From: Tritrichomonas foetus
Lineage: Eukaryota; Parabasalia; Tritrichomonadida; Tritrichomonadidae
DNA length: 20,171 nucleotides
Direction: 5' to 3'
Assembly (NCBI GenBank): GCA_001839685.1
Contig: MLAK01000893.1
Span: 45,809-65,979 of the forward strand
This document shows, piece by piece, positions 16,469-20,171 of this stretch (its first letter is position 1; each line of letters begins with the position of its first letter). The notes beneath the pieces were generated by a model, which had not been told where the DNA came from, searched no databases, and saw nothing but the letters and a program-made list of their open reading frames with translations. A program made the position numbers and the translations under genes.

Positions 16469-17578
16469 ATGACAACGAAAGCGCCGATAACTCGAAATAC
16501 TGTTTCTTCAATCGAAGCAAGACGTATTCTTGCTGTTTTAGAGGACTGTAAGAGTCGAATTGAATATTCACTCCTTTTGCCTTCATTGAATGATTTTTTG
16601 GAAGGCCGCGACAATCTTGATGAAGAAATCCAAGTTGCATTTACCGAATTTTTAAACAGACAGCACGACGTTTCATCCGCCATCACTTCCGACGGTGAGG
16701 CCAAACAGGACCGACAAGCTGATTTGAAAGAGGTCGTCGATCTTTATAAAGACTGCGCCAGAGACATGGTTAGAGTTATGAAGAAGCACCAGGACTTCTT
16801 TTCTCCTCTTATCCAGCAAGCCGGAAATGCAGGCGGTAGTTCTGCCAAAATTATTACAATGATGAAAGAGCTAAACGACATGATGAATCTTGAATTTTCT
16901 ACTCCAGTCGAAAGCGATCAGAAGCAGAAAAGAATGATGCAAGAAATTCAACTTCGAAAGAAATCCTCCCGCGAATTTATCGATCAGCTGCATCAAAGAT
17001 TGGCCAATCTTAACCAAGACCGCGATCGAAAAATCCGACAAAGGGAGGATCTCCTCGATGAAACCAAGCAGCAGCTCCAACAGGCTCGCGCAAGCGAGGC
17101 CGCAATGCAGCAGGAGGATTTAATTCCTGAAGAAATTCAGAGCCAAGAAGAGGCTTTGAAGCAGCAGCTGAATGAGGCCAAAACAGAGCTCTCAAACATG
17201 CAGAAAACTAACTCTGATGATGAACAAAGACAGAGAAAAGCACTAAGAAGAGAAGAAGAAGCCCTTCAGACTCTGATCCAACAATACGACACAGTGATGA
17301 GTGATGTCACACAGAAAATTGCAGTGGCTTCAGTTGAAGCAGAAAAGAGAGAAAGCGAGTTCAGCGAATTACAATCACAATATGATGACATTGAACGACA
17401 AAGAGCTCCACTCAAGCATGAAGAAGAAGGAATTGTCGCACGTACAAACGAGCACAATAAGAAGCAACAAATTCAATTAGCCGCAACGATTCTGCTTCAA
17501 ACAGAAATTCGAAAGTTCCTCAAGGATGCACCAAAACCACCAAAGAAGAAGGGAAAGAAAGGAAAGAAGAAGAAGTAG
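16469..17578 (+). CDS. DRC10: Dynein regulatory complex subunit 10 (IQCD) orthologue
   Basis: A 369-residue coiled-coil protein of the axonemal nexin-dynein regulatory complex, which links outer doublets and controls flagellar bending. The N-terminal segment SSIEARRILAVLEDCKSRIE (13-32) matches the conserved start of IQCD/DRC10 (TTIEAKRIMSILDEA in human, from memory). Residues about 140-335 are predicted coiled coil rich in E/Q/K, including the LIQQYDTVMSD segment comparable to human WIQKYDTEMGE. AATILLQTEIRKFLK (338-352) sits where the human protein has its IQ motif but lacks the canonical IQxxxR core, so calmodulin binding is doubtful. The Lys/Gly-rich tail (354-369) also matches human DRC10. 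DRC9 is the main alternative. The stop TAG is followed by TAAAA within 10 nt. Confidence 0.75.
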   Translation: MTTKAPITRNTVSSIEARRILAVLEDCKSRIEYSLLLPSLNDFLEGRDNLDEEIQVAFTEFLNRQHDVSSAITSDGEAKQDRQADLKEVVDLYKDCARDMVRVMKKHQDFFSPLIQQAGNAGGSSAKIITMMKELNDMMNLEFSTPVESDQKQKRMMQEIQLRKKSSREFIDQLHQRLANLNQDRDRKIRQREDLLDETKQQLQQARASEAAMQQEDLIPEEIQSQEEALKQQLNEAKTELSNMQKTNSDDEQRQRKALRREEEALQTLIQQYDTVMSDVTQKIAVASVEAEKRESEFSELQSQYDDIERQRAPLKHEEEGIVARTNEHNKKQQIQLAATILLQTEIRKFLKDAPKPPKKKGKKGKKKK

Positions 17579-17637
17579 ATGTAAAATATCATTTTATTGT
17601 AAAATTACAAACTTTTTCCATTCCATTTTATTTTTGT

Positions 17638-17823
17638 CTACCTTGCTTTAATATTTTTTCTTAATATCAACGATTTGTGATTCACTCTTACTAAAGGTCT
17701 TGTTGAGCATGAATGAAGACTATTCTTTATATACTGAGTATTTTGATTTGGTAAAGTAAATCCTTTATTAATTGATTGGATGTGATCAATGAAATCAGAA
17801 GAGTTTGCCATGCTATTCTTCAT
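17638..17823 (-). CDS. Small hypothetical ORF, 61 codons
   Basis: ATG 17823 to TAG 17638-17640 encodes 61 residues ending in a basic segment (VNHKSLILRKNIKAR). I do not recognise it. In favour: an Inr-like TCACTA sits 13 nt before the ATG (plus strand 17833-17838), the composition is protein-like, and TAAAA follows the stop by about 9 nt. Against: the frame is also open for about 35 codons upstream of this ATG with equally protein-like translation, so the ORF may instead be the tail of a lost gene. It converges with DRC10 with a 59-bp gap. Confidence 0.35.
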   Translation of the reverse strand: MKNSMANSSDFIDHIQSINKGFTLPNQNTQYIKNSLHSCSTRPLVRVNHKSLILRKNIKAR

Positions 17824-17832
17824 GTGAAAATC

Positions 17833-17838
17833 TAGTGA
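17833..17838 (-). promoter_or_regulatory. Possible initiator of the small ORF
   Basis: Minus-strand TCACTA fits the trichomonad Inr consensus and would give a 13-nt 5' UTR. A six-base match alone is weak evidence. Confidence 0.35.
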
Positions 17839-18122
17839 ATTATTTATTTGTTCAGATGAAGAGCAGTTAAGAAAGATTTGTTGAATAAAATCATTATCGG
17901 CGATGATTTAAACACCCAAATATTGAAATTTGGTGTTATTCTTTTCATACATATTTATAGTTATAAATTATTATTTCCGAATATTTGATCTATCATATTA
18001 GTAGAAGTAAACATGAAAGTAATAATAGCAAAAGGTTCCTCATCAATAGGATAAAAATAACTCAAACAGTTTGATGATTTCACCAAGTAAAACAGAAACC
18101 CACTTTTTTTGAATGTTACAGA
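17839..18122. other. AT-rich spacer before the tRNA-like gene
   Basis: Contains the open but ATG-less upstream extension of the small minus-strand frame, which ends at a stop near 17910. The rest is featureless AT-rich DNA leading to the tRNA-like gene. Confidence 0.45.
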
Positions 18123-18197
18123 AGTTCTGTGGACCGAGTGGTCAAAGGCAGCTGACTAAGATTCAGTTCATCGTGGGTTCGAATCCCATCAGAACTA
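18123..18197 (+). tRNA. tRNA-Leu(AAG)-like gene with short variable loop
   Basis: A cloverleaf can be drawn. The acceptor stem AGTTCTG/CAGAACT is a perfect 7 bp (18123-18129 with 18190-18196), with discriminator A at 18197. The anticodon arm GCTGA-CTAAGAT-TCAGT (18151-18167) presents AAG, which reads Leu CUU. The T arm is GTGGG-TTCGAAT-CCCAT, with a perfect B box GGTTCGAATCC (18176-18186). A T6 run at 18207-18212 suits Pol III termination. Odd points: the D arm (GACCGAGTGG...GGC) resembles class II Leu/Ser tRNAs but has a mismatch or one extra base in its A-box half, and the variable region is only about 5 nt, whereas Leu tRNAs normally have a long variable arm. It may be divergent and functional, or a tRNA pseudogene. 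Confidence 0.7.
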
Positions 18198-18206
18198 TTA
18201 TTTGAC

Positions 18207-18230
18207 TTTTTTGATGTTTAACATCAAAAA
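18207..18230 (+). terminator. Pol III T-run overlapping an 11-bp palindromic hairpin
   Basis: TTTTTT at 18207-18212 lies 10 nt past the tRNA-like gene. From 18208 it is also the left arm of an inverted repeat, TTTTTGATGTT (18208-18218) and AACATCAAAAA (18220-18230), separated by one base. Confidence 0.6.
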
Positions 18231-18320
18231 CTTTTTCAAGTGCTATATGGTCTCTTCATTGCAAAAAATAATAGGTCAAATAATGGTCAAAATGTTGAAT
18301 GATTGCCGTTTTAAAATAAA

Positions 18321-19880
18321 ATGGAATTTCCACCTATCGATCAAACAGAGCTTGCCTCTTCATATTCTGTTCTGACAGAACGCTGTTTAAATCAATCTGC
18401 TTCATGGCTTCTCGAATTTATGCTATCAACCGATCAAATTACCACATTATCATTCGAACCTCAATCCCCGAATTTTTTGCTTGCCCAATCGTTATTTTCA
18501 ATTGGTGAATTCAACCGAGTAGAATTCATTTTGAAAGATAATACAGACCAGCAGTCGCTTAGCTTGAAATTTCTATCAAAACTTTTCAGCATTCAACGAG
18601 AACTTGAACAGACTGTTTCAACAACATCATCATTTCTTGGGTCTCTCTCCGTTCCAGATTCGTCGCACTTTGACAGGTATTCATCACTAATTAAGGAAAT
18701 GAATGCACTTGAAAGCCAATTTGATGCAATTAATATATATATATTTTCTGCAGCACTTGCAAAAGGAGGAAGATATAAAGAAGCTGTTCAACAGCTTGTT
18801 ACATCCGTCAATTTATTCCCGTGCAACCGTTCGGCTTGGAACTTGTTATTATCAACACTTGTACGATTTGATAATGCATATATAGATGATATTTTATTAG
18901 TACTACCAAATCACTGGACAAGACTTTTCTTTATGGTTGATCTTTTTGCAGAAATTCAGAAAAATAGAGAATCACTTCACTATTTGCAGATTTTATTAGA
19001 GAAATTATCAATACCAAGGACATCATCAGTTATTGCACTACAAGCAAAAGTCTACTATCATAAACGAGATTTCGATCATGCTCAAAAACTATTTGAAGAA
19101 CTTCGAAAAGTAGATCCTTATCACTTTGAAACGATGGAATTATATTCAAACCTTTTGTTTGTTAAAGAAGATGTTGCTGGACTCTCAGAACTCTCTCAGG
19201 CTCTTTCATCAATTGATAAATGTCGACCAGAAACCTTAACAGTCTCTGGTAACTTTTATGGGATTAATGGAAAGCATGATGAAGCAATTTATAACTTTTC
19301 TAGTGCACTTTGTGCTGACTCCTCATTCACGTTCGCATGGACCCTAATCGGACACGAGTTTGTCGAGCTTGAAAACGTTTCGGCTGCCATGGCTTCCTAC
19401 TCTCGGGCTTATGAATCAAACCCACACGATTTTAGAGCTATTTATGGTCTTGGACGAGTTTATGAAATGTCCAAAATGCCATATCATGCTGCTCTTTATT
19501 ACAGAAACGCGGTTATTGTGAATCCAAATGACTGGAGAATGTGGATTGCCCTTGGTGAAATTTATGATGAATTATTCGAAAATGATAATGCAATGGTTTG
19601 TTATAAAAAGGCTGTAAGGCTTCCTGATTGTGACTCAATAATTTATTATAAACTTGGATTAAACTTTTATAATAGAGATGAAGAAGAAAGAGCCGCTTTC
19701 TGTTTCGATAAATTCATTAATAATTCTGATAAACCTAAAGAAGTGAAAGATGCAATGATGAAACTACAACAATACTACATTCATATTGATGATAAAGAAA
19801 AAATCGAGGAATTAAATAATCGTCAAAATACTTATAGCCAGAGTTTTTCTGAAACTGAAAACTCATCGTCCCTTATGTAA
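18321..19880 (+). CDS. CDC23: Anaphase-promoting complex subunit 8 (Cdc23)
   Basis: A 519-residue TPR protein of the APC/C, the ubiquitin ligase that triggers anaphase by marking securin and cyclins. APC8 is a scaffold TPR homodimer. TPR repeats fill about 235-475. The blocks RPETLTVSGNFYGINGKHDE (302-321), AWTLIGHEFVELENVSAA (339-356), FRAIYGLGRVYEMSKMPYHA (371-390), and NPNDWRMWIALGEIYDE (401-417) follow the order and spacing of human CDC23, including the diagnostic YGLG(Q/R)xYEhxKMPxxxxxYYR segment. The N-terminal about 130 residues are helical and diverged, and the C-terminus is a short Ser/Asn-rich tail. Length is slightly under human (597). The ATG at 18321 is the first in frame. TAAAA follows the stop by about 16 nt. 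Confidence 0.92.
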   Translation: MEFPPIDQTELASSYSVLTERCLNQSASWLLEFMLSTDQITTLSFEPQSPNFLLAQSLFSIGEFNRVEFILKDNTDQQSLSLKFLSKLFSIQRELEQTVSTTSSFLGSLSVPDSSHFDRYSSLIKEMNALESQFDAINIYIFSAALAKGGRYKEAVQQLVTSVNLFPCNRSAWNLLLSTLVRFDNAYIDDILLVLPNHWTRLFFMVDLFAEIQKNRESLHYLQILLEKLSIPRTSSVIALQAKVYYHKRDFDHAQKLFEELRKVDPYHFETMELYSNLLFVKEDVAGLSELSQALSSIDKCRPETLTVSGNFYGINGKHDEAIYNFSSALCADSSFTFAWTLIGHEFVELENVSAAMASYSRAYESNPHDFRAIYGLGRVYEMSKMPYHAALYYRNAVIVNPNDWRMWIALGEIYDELFENDNAMVCYKKAVRLPDCDSIIYYKLGLNFYNRDEEERAAFCFDKFINNSDKPKEVKDAMMKLQQYYIHIDDKEKIEELNNRQNTYSQSFSETENSSSLM

Positions 19881-19968
19881 TTGAATATTTAGATAAAAAT
19901 GATATATAGCCAATATCTTTCTTTTGCTATTTATTACTACTTCTATTATCGCCGAGCAATAATATCAT
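19881..19968. other. Short 3' flank of CDC23
   Basis: Holds GATAAAAATG (19892-19901), a likely polyadenylation tetramer context for the CDC23 transcript. Nothing else is recognised before the minisatellite. Confidence 0.45.
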
Positions 19969-20171
19969 AAGAATGAAGTCTGCCAGATGAATGAAGTATG
20001 CCAGATGAATGAAGTATGCCAGATGAATGAAGTATGCCAGATGAATGAAGTATGCCAGATGAATGAAGTATGCCAGATGAATGAAGTATGCCAGATGAAT
20101 GAAGTATGCCAGATGAATGAAGTATGCCAGATGAATGAAGTATGCCAGATGAATGAAGTATGCCAGATGAA
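19969..20171. repeat. 18-bp minisatellite, about 11 copies, runs off window
   Basis: The unit ATGAATGAAGTATGCCAG repeats exactly from 19987 to the window end (10.3 identical copies), preceded by one variant unit (19969-19986) with three substitutions. Because 18 is a multiple of 3, one forward frame is open throughout and would read Met-Asn-Glu-Val-Cys-Gln repeated; all three reverse frames are open too. Perfect identity points to recent expansion or gene conversion. Whether it is coding cannot be decided, since no non-repeat coding sequence adjoins it. Confidence 0.95.

Noticed and set aside
1..20171. CRISPR array, bacterial operon or prophage
   Set aside because: No spaced identical repeats with unique spacers exist; the genes are eukaryotic housekeeping families on both strands with their own promoters.

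Overview
This window looks like nuclear DNA of a flagellated protist, most likely a trichomonad (Parabasalia; Tritrichomonas-like, though Trichomonas is not excluded). The evidence is AT-rich intergenic DNA, ten long genes with no recognisable intron, and standard stop codons. Several genes have TCA-pyrimidine-T initiator (Inr)-like motifs 8-24 nt upstream of the ATG, and a TAAA tetranucleotide overlaps or closely follows most stop codons; both match known Trichomonas vaginalis signals. Beta-tubulin and an axonemal DRC10 gene show a flagellate. The species call is inference.

Layout: 1-959 non-coding, with short tandem repeats and a perfect 20-bp palindrome. 960-1784 (+) GRIP-domain golgin. 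2212-4377 (-) PLAA/Doa1/Ufd3 ubiquitin-Cdc48 cofactor. 4378-6016 long spacer with two hairpins and a decayed minus-strand reading frame. 6017-8386 (+) Sac3/GANP mRNA-export scaffold. 8532-8893 (-) frameshifted unknown frame. 8945-9910 (-) Mo25/CAB39. 10130-10569 (-) possible gene relic. 10622-11959 (-) beta-tubulin with two ambiguous but synonymous bases. 12350-13399 (+) membrane-anchored GT2 glycosyltransferase. 14254-14943 (+) cadmium-type (zeta/CDCA-like) carbonic-anhydrase-like protein. 15353-15988 (-) CBM9-like protein resembling gut Bacteroidetes proteins. 16469-17578 (+) DRC10/IQCD. 17638-17823 (-) doubtful small ORF. 18123-18197 (+) atypical tRNA-Leu(AAG)-like gene. 18321-19880 (+) APC8/Cdc23. 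From 19969 to the window end, an 18-bp minisatellite.

The genes do not form an operon-like unit. They are mostly housekeeping genes for Golgi tethering, ubiquitin/Cdc48, mRNA export, kinase scaffolding, microtubules, axoneme and the anaphase-promoting complex. Between them lies a convergent pair of bacterial-looking metabolic or binding genes (CDCA-like and CBM9-like) with very similar promoter geometry. The best leads are that pair, the short-variable-loop Leu tRNA, the palindromes, and the decayed or frameshifted frames between genes. Repeats at both ends suggest that the contig may stop at repeats. All family assignments come from reading the sequence and from memory of the families; no database search was run.
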